This document shows, piece by piece, positions 9,955 to 18,179 of a stretch of DNA of 64,000 nucleotides (position 1 is the stretch's first letter; each line of letters opens with the position of its first letter). A model generated the notes under the pieces. It was given only the letters and a program-made list of their open reading frames with translations. It searched no databases and was not told where the DNA came from. Source of the DNA: JBPEWY01 sp965224095 (lineage in GTDB: Bacteria; Bacteroidota; Bacteroidia; Flavobacteriales; Flavobacteriaceae). The DNA lies in the NCBI GenBank assembly GCA_965224095.1, contig OZ245039.1, positions 2,418,001 to 2,482,000 of the forward strand, given 5' to 3'. Position numbers and translations under genes: made by a program.

Positions 9955-9974
9955 TTTTTAGGTTTGTCTAAAAA
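9955..9974. promoter_or_regulatory. Candidate DtxR/MntR-type operator
   Basis: A perfect dyad TTTTTAG - 6 bp - CTAAAAA lies 31 bp upstream of the regulator start. The core TTTAGGTTTGTCTAAA resembles DtxR-family boxes (TTAGG-CCTAA halves). It lies just upstream of the -7 box, a position fit for autorepression. Confidence 0.55.
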
Positions 9975-9980
9975 TATATT

Positions 9981-9988
9981 TACCTTTG
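9981..9988 (+). promoter_or_regulatory. -7 promoter box of the metalloregulator operon
   Basis: TACCTTTG matches the Bacteroidetes -7 consensus TAnnTTTG exactly and ends 16 bp before the ATG at 10005. The nearest upstream TTG (9964-9966) is only 14 bp away, shorter than the usual 19-21 bp, so the -33 element is unclear. Confidence 0.6.
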
Positions 9989-10004
9989 TCAAAAATTAAA
10001 AAGA

Positions 10005-10673
10005 ATGTTTTCTCAGGCGGAGGAAAATTATCTCAAGGCCATTTACGGCCTGGAATCGGAAGGAAATCGGGAAGCAAGCACCAATTTAATTGCGGAACGC
10101 ATGGATACCAAGGCATCTTCTGTTACCGATATGCTTAAGAAGCTAGCGGAGAAGAAACTGGTTATCTATAAAAAGTATCAGGGAGTAAAACTTTCCGAAA
10201 AAGGAAAGATTGTTGCCGTTACCACTATAAGAAAACACAGACTTTGGGAAAGTTTTTTAGTTGACAAATTGGATTTTTCCTGGGATGAGGTACACGATAT
10301 AGCAGAACAATTGGAACATATTAAATCGGAAACCCTGATAGATCGCCTGGATGCTTTTTTGGGATATCCTACTGTTGATCCTCACGGAGACCCGATACCG
10401 GATAAAAAGGGTAATATTATCAGGAGCGAAAAGATAAAACTCTCCTTACTTGAGGAAAATGATGAAACGGTTCTTTTAGGAGTTAAAGATTCTTCCGACG
10501 ATTTTTTAAAATACCTCAATAAAAAACAACTAGGCATAGGCAACTATATTAAAGTACTTGCCAAAGAACCTTACGATAAATCCATGTTAATTCAAACGCG
10601 TCACGGACAAGTTTTAATCACCGGGGAAGTGGCGAAAAATCTTTTAGTTAAAATTATTGATAACCATGAATAA
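10005..10673 (+). CDS. DtxR/MntR-family metal-dependent transcriptional regulator
   Basis: 222-residue iron- or manganese-sensing repressor. The N-terminal winged helix (residues 1-65) has the pattern LIAERMDTKASSVTDMLKKL. The dimerisation and metal-binding segment has HRLWE, HDIAEQLEHIKS and DPHGDPIPD (about 78-130), which supply the usual His/Glu/Asp ligands. The last 70 residues form a FeoA/SH3-like domain. It heads an operon for a metal ABC transporter and overlaps the next gene by 8 bp. A dyad upstream (9955-9974) fits feedback control. Confidence 0.92.
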   Translation: MFSQAEENYLKAIYGLESEGNREASTNLIAERMDTKASSVTDMLKKLAEKKLVIYKKYQGVKLSEKGKIVAVTTIRKHRLWESFLVDKLDFSWDEVHDIAEQLEHIKSETLIDRLDAFLGYPTVDPHGDPIPDKKGNIIRSEKIKLSLLEENDETVLLGVKDSSDDFLKYLNKKQLGIGNYIKVLAKEPYDKSMLIQTRHGQVLITGEVAKNLLVKIIDNHE

Positions 10674-11439
10674 AAAAATACTTTTATCCTTGTTTGTTGT
10701 GTTCAGTGCATTTGGAATCCGGGCTCAGGAGGAAAAAAAAGAACCGGGAAGTCTGGTAACCGATCGTCCGGATGCTACAGAATCTGCTTCTGTTGTACCC
10801 AAAGGATTTCTTCAAATTGAAACAGGAGCTTTTTACGAAGAACTGGAAACGAATGGTTTTAAAGTAAAGAATAAGGTTTACAATACTACTTTATTGCGAT
10901 ACGGATTGTTTGATAATCTGGAATTCAGATTAGGATGGGATATTTCAGCAGTAAAGACAGAAGCTGCTAATTTAAATGGAATGTCGCCGCTGCTTTTTGG
11001 AGCCAAAATTGCAATCATTGAGGAAAAAGGCATATTGCCGGAAATAGGACTCATCGGGCACGTACGATGGCCATTTTCGGCTTCTGCAGATTTTCGTGCG
11101 GAAACTACCGGAGTTGATTTTCGCTTTGCTTTTGCGCATACCCTGAGCGAAAAGTCAAGCCTCTCTTATAATTTGGGTGCTGCCTGGGGAGACGATTCTC
11201 CGGAAGCTGTTTACGAGTATACACTGGCTTACGGATATAGTTTTACTGAAAATTTTGGAGGATATATGGAATTGTATGGTGATTTTCCGGAAGACAGCCG
11301 GGCCAGTCATTTATGGGATGCCGGACTTACGTATTTGTTTTCCGATAATATTCAGGTAGATGCGTCGGTAGGATCGGGATTAAATAAGACTCAAGACCTT
11401 TATTTAAGTGCAGGGATAAGCATTCGGGTTCCGAGATAA
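10666..11439 (+). CDS. Outer-membrane beta-barrel transporter-like protein (phenol MetA-pathway family)
   Basis: 257 residues with a signal peptide (ILLSLFVVFSAFGIRAQ). The mature start SLVTDRPDATESASVVPKGF is the hallmark of the family annotated as putative MetA-pathway of phenol degradation transporters, which are predicted outer-membrane barrels. Alternating aromatic strands continue to the end. The ATG at 10666 overlaps the regulator stop by 8 bp; a longer start at 10657 would only add three residues. Its place between the regulator and the ABC transporter suggests a role in metal passage across the outer membrane, but that is inference. Confidence 0.78.
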   Translation: MNKKILLSLFVVFSAFGIRAQEEKKEPGSLVTDRPDATESASVVPKGFLQIETGAFYEELETNGFKVKNKVYNTTLLRYGLFDNLEFRLGWDISAVKTEAANLNGMSPLLFGAKIAIIEEKGILPEIGLIGHVRWPFSASADFRAETTGVDFRFAFAHTLSEKSSLSYNLGAAWGDDSPEAVYEYTLAYGYSFTENFGGYMELYGDFPEDSRASHLWDAGLTYLFSDNIQVDASVGSGLNKTQDLYLSAGISIRVPR

Positions 11440-11500
11440 AAGGCAATCTGTAGAAGGCTTTTTAAAGGGAATTTTAAAATAGAAAAAAATACAACAAGTG

Positions 11501-12433
11501 ATGAATAAATTAATAGGAGCAAAAAAAACAATTCTTGTACTGAGTACACTTCTCCTTCTTATTGGATGTAAAAACGACGGAAAAAAGAAGGATCAAAAAT
11601 TACGTGTAATAACTACCACTACCATGATTACAGATCTGGTTAAAAATATTGGAGATACGCTTATTACCGTGGAAGGACTTATGGGAAGCGGCGTGGATCC
11701 GCATCTGTATAAAGCCAGTGAGGGGGATGTTTCCAAATTGTATAATGCGGATATTATATTTTACAATGGGCTTCATTTGGAAGGAAAACTGGTAGAGGTA
11801 TTTGAAAAAATGCAAAAACAGCACAAAACGCAGGTTCCTCTGGGAGAAAAACTCGATAAAACAGGACTTATAGGATCTGATTATTTCGCCTCTAATTACG
11901 ATCCGCATGTATGGTTTAATATCGGGTATTTTAAAAGATTTGCAGAAGAAGTAACACAGGTATTGACAGCGAAGGCTCCGCAATACAAAATGGCTTTTGA
12001 AGCAAATAAAAACAAATACCTCGAACAACTAGGTGTTTTGGAAACCGAGGTTAAGAATAAAATTGATGAATTGCCCAGGGAAAAACGAATTTTGGTAACC
12101 GCTCACGATGCTTTTAATTATTTTGGCCAGGCATACGATTTTCAGGTGGTGGGTCTGCAGGGACTTTCAACAGCCACGGAAGCAGGAGTTCAAGACGTTC
12201 AGAAATTGGCTTCTTTTATTATGGAAAAAGGCGTGAAAGCCATTTTTGTAGAGAGCTCGGTTCCCCGACGAACCATTGAAGCCCTTCAGGCTGCCGTCAG
12301 GGCTAAAGGGCATGAGGTAACTATAGGAGGAACCCTGTATTCTGATGCCCTGGGAGATGCCAATACCATAGAAGGAACCTATATAGGAATGTTTAAATAC
12401 AATGTACATACCATTGTAGAGGCTTTAAAGTAG
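11501..12433 (+). CDS. Metal ABC transporter substrate-binding lipoprotein (ZnuA/TroA/MntA type)
   Basis: About 310 residues, cluster A-1 binding protein for Mn, Zn or Fe. A lipobox LLLIGC gives a lipidated Cys. Expected metal ligands are visible: His in GSGVDPHLYKAS, His in NYDPHVWFN, Glu in AIFVESSVPRRTIEAL and Asp in LYSDALGD. The ATG at 11501 is preferred over the GTG one codon earlier. It lies 61 bp after the outer-membrane protein gene and 30 bp before the ATPase gene. Confidence 0.92.
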   Translation: MNKLIGAKKTILVLSTLLLLIGCKNDGKKKDQKLRVITTTTMITDLVKNIGDTLITVEGLMGSGVDPHLYKASEGDVSKLYNADIIFYNGLHLEGKLVEVFEKMQKQHKTQVPLGEKLDKTGLIGSDYFASNYDPHVWFNIGYFKRFAEEVTQVLTAKAPQYKMAFEANKNKYLEQLGVLETEVKNKIDELPREKRILVTAHDAFNYFGQAYDFQVVGLQGLSTATEAGVQDVQKLASFIMEKGVKAIFVESSVPRRTIEALQAAVRAKGHEVTIGGTLYSDALGDANTIEGTYIGMFKYNVHTIVEALK

Positions 12434-12463
12434 TGATATACAAACAGGATTAATTCAAAAAAT

Positions 12464-13201
12464 ATGAGCCAAAGAATCGCAGTTAGTGTAGATGATCTTA
12501 CAGTTGCTTATAATTATAAACCCGTACTTTGGGATATTGACCTGACCATACCGGAAGGAGTCCTTATGGCTATTGTTGGCCCTAACGGCGCGGGGAAATC
12601 AACACTCATTAAATCGATACTTGGAATCATAAAGCCGTTAGCAGGGAGTATTTCCATTTATGGAAAATCGTATGAAAAACAACGATCACTGGTTGCCTAT
12701 GTTCCGCAGAAAGGCAGCGTGGATTGGGATTTCCCAACAACAGCGCTGGATGTAGTTATGATGGGCACTTACGGAAGTCTTGGATGGATAAAACGACCCG
12801 GACAAAAGCAAAAAAAGGCAGCCCTGGAAGCTCTGGAAAAAGTAGGAATGCTGCCATTTAAAGACCGGCAAATCAGTCAACTTTCCGGAGGGCAGCAACA
12901 GCGTATTTTTTTAGCAAGAGCTCTGGTTCAGAATGCGTCTATCTATTTTATGGACGAACCCTTTCAGGGTGTCGATGCCACCACCGAAATTGCCATTATT
13001 AATATTTTAAAAGAATTGCGTAAGGCGGGCAAAACGCTAATCGTGGTACATCATGATTTACAAACCGTACCGGAATATTTTGACTGGGTAACTTTTCTGA
13101 ATGTTAAAAAAATAGCTACCGGACCTGTGAAAGACATTTTTAATGATGATAACCTTACTAAAACTTATGGAATTAACTATAAAGTAAGTATTCAACAATA
13201 A
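12464..13201 (+). CDS. Metal ABC transporter ATP-binding protein
   Basis: 245-residue ABC ATPase that powers metal import. Walker A is GPNGAGKST (about 38-46), the signature is LSGGQQQRIFLARAL, Walker B is SIYFMDEPFQGVD, and the switch His is in LIVVHHDLQTV. The sequence after the Q-loop (YVPQKGSVDWDFPTT) is typical of the manganese/zinc importers. It sits between the binding protein and the permease genes. Confidence 0.94.
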   Translation: MSQRIAVSVDDLTVAYNYKPVLWDIDLTIPEGVLMAIVGPNGAGKSTLIKSILGIIKPLAGSISIYGKSYEKQRSLVAYVPQKGSVDWDFPTTALDVVMMGTYGSLGWIKRPGQKQKKAALEALEKVGMLPFKDRQISQLSGGQQQRIFLARALVQNASIYFMDEPFQGVDATTEIAIINILKELRKAGKTLIVVHHDLQTVPEYFDWVTFLNVKKIATGPVKDIFNDDNLTKTYGINYKVSIQQ

Positions 13202-13205
13202 GCTG

Positions 13206-13604
13206 ATGACCCATTTGTACGCTATAGAATTTTTTGTTGCCGTTAATTTATTGGTTGTGGGAATTTCTCATTTTTTACAACCCGGAATATGGATCGCTTT
13301 TTTTGCATACCTGTATGAACAAAAAAATGCCGGAAATATAATCAATGCATTGATTGCTTTAGGTTTTGGATCATTTATTACAGCTTTTCACTGGGTATGG
13401 GTATGGCCGAAGGCCTTAATAACTTTGTACGGATTGCTGTTGGTTTTAAAGGGATTTGTTTACTTAATATATCCTCAAATAGGCTTGGCGAGTATAAAGA
13501 GTGTAGCGATTAACGGACGAAAAAAATTTAAGCTGGGCGGACTGGTAATGTTTCTGTTTGCACTGGGAATATTTTATAATTTAACGAGTACATCATCGAT
13601 TTAA
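13206..13604 (+). CDS. Small integral membrane protein in the metal operon
   Basis: 132 residues with four predicted membrane helices (about 8-35, 43-62, 66-90, 108-127). I do not recognise the family. It is tucked between the ATPase and first permease genes, with 4 bp to the ATPase stop. The following permease frame begins inside its 3' end, so it is very likely cotranslated with the transporter. It carries no obvious metal-binding cluster. Confidence 0.7.
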   Translation: MTHLYAIEFFVAVNLLVVGISHFLQPGIWIAFFAYLYEQKNAGNIINALIALGFGSFITAFHWVWVWPKALITLYGLLLVLKGFVYLIYPQIGLASIKSVAINGRKKFKLGGLVMFLFALGIFYNLTSTSSI

Positions 13605-14725
13605 CCGAATACATATCATTAGTTTTCAACGACTATACATTACGCACCATTACGCTGGGAACAGCTATTTTGGGTGCTGTTTGCGGAATGCTTGGGAGCT
13701 TTGCCGTTCTGAGAAAGCAGAGCCTTCTTGGAGACGCAATCTCACATGCTGCGTTGCCCGGAATTGCACTGGCTTTTTTAATAACCGGGGCAAAAGACAG
13801 CAACACCCTGCTAGTGGGAGCTTTGCTCAGCGGATTGGTAGGGACTTTCTGGATTCGGGGGATTATTACTAAAACCTATTTAAAATCGGATACGGCATTA
13901 GGGCTTATCCTATCATTGTTTTTTGGGTTTGGAATGCTACTCCTCACATTTATTCAGAAGCAACCAAATGCCAATCAGGCCGGATTAGATAAGTATCTTT
14001 TTGGACAGGCGGCTACCCTCGTGGAAAGCGATGTTTGGTTAATGGCTGTAGTTGCCGGGATTTGCCTGATAGTTATTCTTTTTTTCTGGAAAGAGTTCAA
14101 ACTTTTACTTTTTGATTCCGATTATACAAAAACCCTGGGGTTTAATACGAAATTTATCGATATACTGATTACCTCGTTTATTGTACTGGCCATTGTTTTA
14201 GGATTGCAAACAGTTGGCGTGGTACTTATGAGCGCTATGTTGCTGGCTCCGGCTGCTGCAGCCAGACAATGGACAAATAGCCTGGGAGTTATGGTTATTT
14301 TAGCCGCTGTTTTTGGAGCCTTTGCAGGAGTTGTTGGAACAGCGATAAGTGCCACCCAAAACAATCTCTCTACCGGTCCCGTTATTGTATTGGTAGCCGC
14401 TGTTCTGGTGCTTATATCTTTTGTGTTTTCTCCGGGAAGAGGTCTGTTGTTTAGGGAGATTCGCTTTCGGAGGAATAGAAATGATCTGCACTTGCATAAA
14501 ACCCTGGCTTTTATGTACAACATAGCCAAAACACATAACAATATTTCCCACCCCCATACCATTAATATCCTTAATAATTTTAGAGGATTTACCAGGAGAT
14601 CTCTGAAAAAACTGGAGGATAAGAATTATATCACCATTCAGGGGAATATGTGGGCTATGACTGAAGAAGGATATAACAAAGCCGAAAATCTCTATAACCG
14701 TCAACCGGAAGCCAATGATGACTAG
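13592..14725 (+). CDS. Metal ABC transporter permease 1 with C-terminal winged-helix-like domain
   Basis: Membrane permease of the ABC-3 family with eight or more helices, including family patterns LGSFAVLRKQSLLGDAISHA and LLAPAAAARQW. The last 75 residues (from about 14490) are soluble: ISHPHTINILNNF, RRSLKKLEDKNYITIQ and MTEEGYNKAENL look like a winged helix. The first usual start codon is TTG at 13670, but the same frame upstream encodes family-like sequence (EYISLVFNDYTLRTITLGTA). Only ATC codons (13592, 13595) or ATA offer starts there. The real start is therefore uncertain. The 3' end overlaps permease 2 by 11 bp. Confidence 0.85.
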   Translation: MIDLTEYISLVFNDYTLRTITLGTAILGAVCGMLGSFAVLRKQSLLGDAISHAALPGIALAFLITGAKDSNTLLVGALLSGLVGTFWIRGIITKTYLKSDTALGLILSLFFGFGMLLLTFIQKQPNANQAGLDKYLFGQAATLVESDVWLMAVVAGICLIVILFFWKEFKLLLFDSDYTKTLGFNTKFIDILITSFIVLAIVLGLQTVGVVLMSAMLLAPAAAARQWTNSLGVMVILAAVFGAFAGVVGTAISATQNNLSTGPVIVLVAAVLVLISFVFSPGRGLLFREIRFRRNRNDLHLHKTLAFMYNIAKTHNNISHPHTINILNNFRGFTRRSLKKLEDKNYITIQGNMWAMTEEGYNKAENLYNRQPEANDD

Positions 14726-15878
14726 TGCACAGATAGAAATACAAATTATTGCAAGTTTGGTAGCCATAGCATGCGCTATTCCCGGAACTTTTCTGGTGCT
14801 GAGAAAAATGGCGCTTATAAGCGATGCCATTAGTCATTCGATACTCCCGGGGATTGTAATCGGATTTTTTATAACGCACGATCTTTCTTCTCCGCTGCTC
14901 ATAGTTTTGGCAGCAGTAACCGGTGTAATTACAGTGGTTTTAGTAGAATTTATTCAAAAAACAGGACTGGTTAAGGAAGACACCGCTATCGGGTTGGTTT
15001 TTCCGGCATTGTTTAGCATTGGAGTAATTCTGATTGCAAGAAATGCCAATGATGTACATCTCGATGTGGATGCCGTACTTCTGGGAGAACTGGCATTTGC
15101 GCCTTTTGACCGATTTATTGTAAACGGAATTGATCTGGGCCCGAAATCGCTTTGGGTTATCGGATGTATTCTGATAATCACAATAGCGCTTTTACTCGCG
15201 TTTTTTAAAGAACTGAAAGTAAGTACGTTTGATATAGGACTTGCTTCAGCTTTGGGGTTTTCTCCCGTAATTATGCATTACGGGTTAATGACCGTCTCTT
15301 CGGTAACTATTGTGGGTGCATTTGATGCCGTCGGAGCTATTTTGGTAGTTGCTTTAATGATAGCCCCAGCGGCGGCGGCGTATTTACTGACTAAAGACCT
15401 GAAACGAATGCTTTGGCTCTCGGTATTGTTTGGTGTATTTTCGGCAATTGCGGGATACTGGATGGCACATATCCTGGATGCCTCCATAGCAGGATCAATC
15501 ACTACCGTATTGGGATTGCTCTTTTTGGCGGTGTATCTTTTTGCCCCCTCTAAGGGATTATTAGCGGTTTTATATCGGCAAAAACAACAAAAACTGGAAG
15601 TAATGCTACTTACCTTTTTACTCCATATTAAAAATCATTCGGAAAAACAGGAACGGCATGTAAATCACTTAAACGATCATATTAACTGGCAGCGGCTAAA
15701 ATCGCAAAAAGTCCTGGATCTGGCGGAAAAAAATAATATGATCGAGATAGAAAACAGCATTGTTTCACTCACGGCCAAGGGAAATGACTTTACCGAAAAA
15801 GCCATTGATTACATTATTACCAATGAAGACACCGAGATAGAGCATATGAAGGACGATTATTTTCTATTCAGAGGATAG
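14715..15878 (+). CDS. Metal ABC transporter permease 2 with C-terminal winged-helix-like domain
   Basis: 387-residue second permease of the importer. The family pattern is FLVLRKMALISDAISHSIL near the N-terminus, and MIAPAAAAYLLT around residue 215. About the last 90 residues (from HIKNHSEKQ) are cytoplasmic and look like a winged helix: QKVLDLAEKNNMIEIENS then SLTAKGNDFTEKAID. It begins with ATGATG at 14715, inside the end of permease 1. Both permeases carrying such tails suggests a matched pair of regulatory or docking domains, related in style to the DtxR-like extension known from some bacterial metal permeases. Confidence 0.9.
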   Translation: MMTSAQIEIQIIASLVAIACAIPGTFLVLRKMALISDAISHSILPGIVIGFFITHDLSSPLLIVLAAVTGVITVVLVEFIQKTGLVKEDTAIGLVFPALFSIGVILIARNANDVHLDVDAVLLGELAFAPFDRFIVNGIDLGPKSLWVIGCILIITIALLLAFFKELKVSTFDIGLASALGFSPVIMHYGLMTVSSVTIVGAFDAVGAILVVALMIAPAAAAYLLTKDLKRMLWLSVLFGVFSAIAGYWMAHILDASIAGSITTVLGLLFLAVYLFAPSKGLLAVLYRQKQQKLEVMLLTFLLHIKNHSEKQERHVNHLNDHINWQRLKSQKVLDLAEKNNMIEIENSIVSLTAKGNDFTEKAIDYIITNEDTEIEHMKDDYFLFRG

Positions 15879-15932
15879 ACAGACCAAATGCTTTTTTAGT
15901 ACTTTTAAGGGTTCCAACATAAACCCGAAATA

Positions 15933-17972
15933 ATGAAAAAGTACCTTTTAATTTTCTGTGGTATTTGTGCCCTGCTCACGGTAAATGCACAAACCGAAAA
16001 GCCATTGTTTTCCTATTTGGATGTATTTGAATTGGAGTATGCTTCAGATCCGCAGATTTCACCGAATGGAGAATGGATTATTTACAGAAGAATGGGGTTC
16101 GATATTATGAAAGATCGGGCTGTAGGATCGCTGTGGATTATTAAAGCCGATGGTACTGAGCATCAGAAACTCACATCGCGGGACACTAACGAATTTTCGC
16201 CGAGATGGTCTCCTTCCGGAGATCGCATTGCCTTTGCCAGTACTACTGAGGAGGGAACGGAGATATTTATGTACTGGGTTAATTCGGGAAAATTTGCCAG
16301 GATATCTCAATTGTCAAAATCACCTTCTGCACTTATTTGGTCGCCGGATGGGAAATGGCTGGCCTTTTCAATGAATGTGCCCCAGGCTCCGCCGGTAATT
16401 GCTAAAATTCCGAAGAAACCGGAGAATGCCAAATGGGCAAAAGCCCCCAGAATTACTGACAGGCTTTACCATGAGGCAGACGGGAGAGGGTATATTAAAC
16501 CGGGCTTTAACCATATTTTTTTGTTACCGGCCGATGGGGGATCTCCCCGACAAGTAACTTCGGGTGATTTTAACCACAGCGGACCACTTTCCTGGTCGCC
16601 TGATGGTAAGAAAATATACTTTTCTTCCAATCGGAATGATAACTGGGAATACGATTACAGAAACAGTGAAGTATATGTAGTGGAAACAACTTCCGGACAA
16701 ATTGCCAAACTTACCGATAGAAAAGGCCCGGATCATCATCCGGTGGTATCGCCCGATGGTAAGAAAATAGCTTATATAGGATTTGATGATAAAGTACAGG
16801 CATATCAGTTACAGCAACTTTATATTATGAATTCCGACGGCACAGGGAGTCGTTTAGTTTCTGGAAATTTAGACCGAAGCATTTCAAATGTAGTCTGGGA
16901 TACAAAAGGCAATGGATTGTATTGTACATATGACGATAAGGGAAATACCAAAATAGCCTATATAAGCCTTCAGGGTTCTGTAAATAAGCTGGCCGATAAT
17001 CTGGGAGGAACGTCTATTGGGCGCCCTTATCCCGGAGGCTCATACAGTATTTCCAAAAACGGAATAATAGCCTATACGCATTCCAGGCCTTCTTATCCTG
17101 CAGAAATAGCAGTACTTAAAGCAAAGGCTAAACAACCGGATCTGATCACACATTTAAATGATGATATCCTGGGCCGGCGTGTGTTGGGCAGTGTAGAAGA
17201 GGTTTGGTATAAATCGTCTGTAGATGGCAGGGATATTCAGGGATGGATTGTTAAACCTCCGCATTTTGATCCTTCAAAAAAGTATCCGCTTCTGGTTGAA
17301 AATCACGGAGGTCCGATATTGAATTACGGAGATCGGTTTTCGGCTGAGATACAGCTTTACGCCGCCGAAGGATACATAGTTTTTTATCCGAATCCCAGAG
17401 GAAGCACGGGGTATGGGGAAGCATTTGCCAATTTGTTGTATAATAATTACCCAGGAGAAGACTATAACGATGTGATGGATGGGGTAGATTACCTGATACA
17501 TAAAGGCCTGGCACATGAAGACCAGTTGTTTGTTACAGGGGGAAGTGCCGGAGGAATCATGACCGCCTGGATTATTGGAAAAAATAACAGGTTTGAAGCA
17601 GCCGTGGTAGCAAAACCTGTAATGAACTGGATAAGTAAAACACTGGTAGCAGATAACTATTTCTGGTACGCAAACTACCGTTATCCCGGCCAGCCCTGGG
17701 AAAATTTTGAAACCTACTGGAAATTTTCACCGATATCGTTAGTAGGTAATATAGAGACTCCTACCATGGTACTTGTTGGTATGGACGATTTGCGAACACC
17801 ACCCAGTGAAGCAAAGCAACTGTATCACGCTCTGAAACTCCGAAAAATAGAAACGGTTTTGGTCGAGATACCGGGAGCTTCACACGGAATAGCACGAAAA
17901 CCCAGTAATTTAATTACAAAAGTAGCTCATACACTGGCCTGGTTTGAAAAATATAAAACCGGTTATGAATAA
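15933..17972 (+). CDS. S9-family prolyl oligopeptidase-like peptidase
   Basis: 679-residue secreted serine peptidase with signal peptide (LLIFCGICALLTVNAQ). The N-terminal two thirds form a TolB/WD-like beta-propeller with repeated SPDGK or SPNGE motifs. The catalytic alpha/beta hydrolase domain has the nucleophile Ser in VTGGSAGGIMTAW, Asp in VGMDDLRTPPSEA and His in IPGASHGIA. Likely it cleaves short peptides in the periplasm. It lies 54 bp after the metal permease gene, so read-through is possible. Confidence 0.93.
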   Translation: MKKYLLIFCGICALLTVNAQTEKPLFSYLDVFELEYASDPQISPNGEWIIYRRMGFDIMKDRAVGSLWIIKADGTEHQKLTSRDTNEFSPRWSPSGDRIAFASTTEEGTEIFMYWVNSGKFARISQLSKSPSALIWSPDGKWLAFSMNVPQAPPVIAKIPKKPENAKWAKAPRITDRLYHEADGRGYIKPGFNHIFLLPADGGSPRQVTSGDFNHSGPLSWSPDGKKIYFSSNRNDNWEYDYRNSEVYVVETTSGQIAKLTDRKGPDHHPVVSPDGKKIAYIGFDDKVQAYQLQQLYIMNSDGTGSRLVSGNLDRSISNVVWDTKGNGLYCTYDDKGNTKIAYISLQGSVNKLADNLGGTSIGRPYPGGSYSISKNGIIAYTHSRPSYPAEIAVLKAKAKQPDLITHLNDDILGRRVLGSVEEVWYKSSVDGRDIQGWIVKPPHFDPSKKYPLLVENHGGPILNYGDRFSAEIQLYAAEGYIVFYPNPRGSTGYGEAFANLLYNNYPGEDYNDVMDGVDYLIHKGLAHEDQLFVTGGSAGGIMTAWIIGKNNRFEAAVVAKPVMNWISKTLVADNYFWYANYRYPGQPWENFETYWKFSPISLVGNIETPTMVLVGMDDLRTPPSEAKQLYHALKLRKIETVLVEIPGASHGIARKPSNLITKVAHTLAWFEKYKTGYE

Positions 17973-18044
17973 ATCAATGCAGTTAAAACACATAAAACAA
18001 CATCAGATATTTGCAAGGTGTCCGGGTATTTATACCTGTTAATC

Positions 18045-18179
18045 TCAATGACACCCGCAATCGTCTTTGCCACAAGCTTTTTTAGGTTTCTTTTTTGGGA
18101 AAAAGAACTTCCTGGCCAAAAAGGCAATAGCCAGCGCCAGTGTAATATAAACGAGAATATGTTGAATACTAAAATCCAT
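18045..18179 (-). CDS. FeoB-associated Cys-rich membrane protein
   Basis: A 44-residue protein: one membrane helix (ILVYITLALAIAFLARKFFF), a lysine-rich stretch, then a Cys tail CGKDDCGCH. This is the form of the small FeoB-associated proteins found after feoB in many Bacteroidetes and Firmicutes. Its ATG shares the last A of the feoB stop codon (TAATG), so translation is coupled. A role in Feo complex assembly or iron handling is inferred from family context. Confidence 0.88.
   Translation of the reverse strand: MDFSIQHILVYITLALAIAFLARKFFFPKKKPKKACGKDDCGCH

Noticed and set aside
12686..12898. Reverse-strand open frame within the ABC ATPase gene
   Set aside because: It lies wholly within the strongly supported ATPase gene and has no family pattern; many such frames in the window were dismissed for the same reason.
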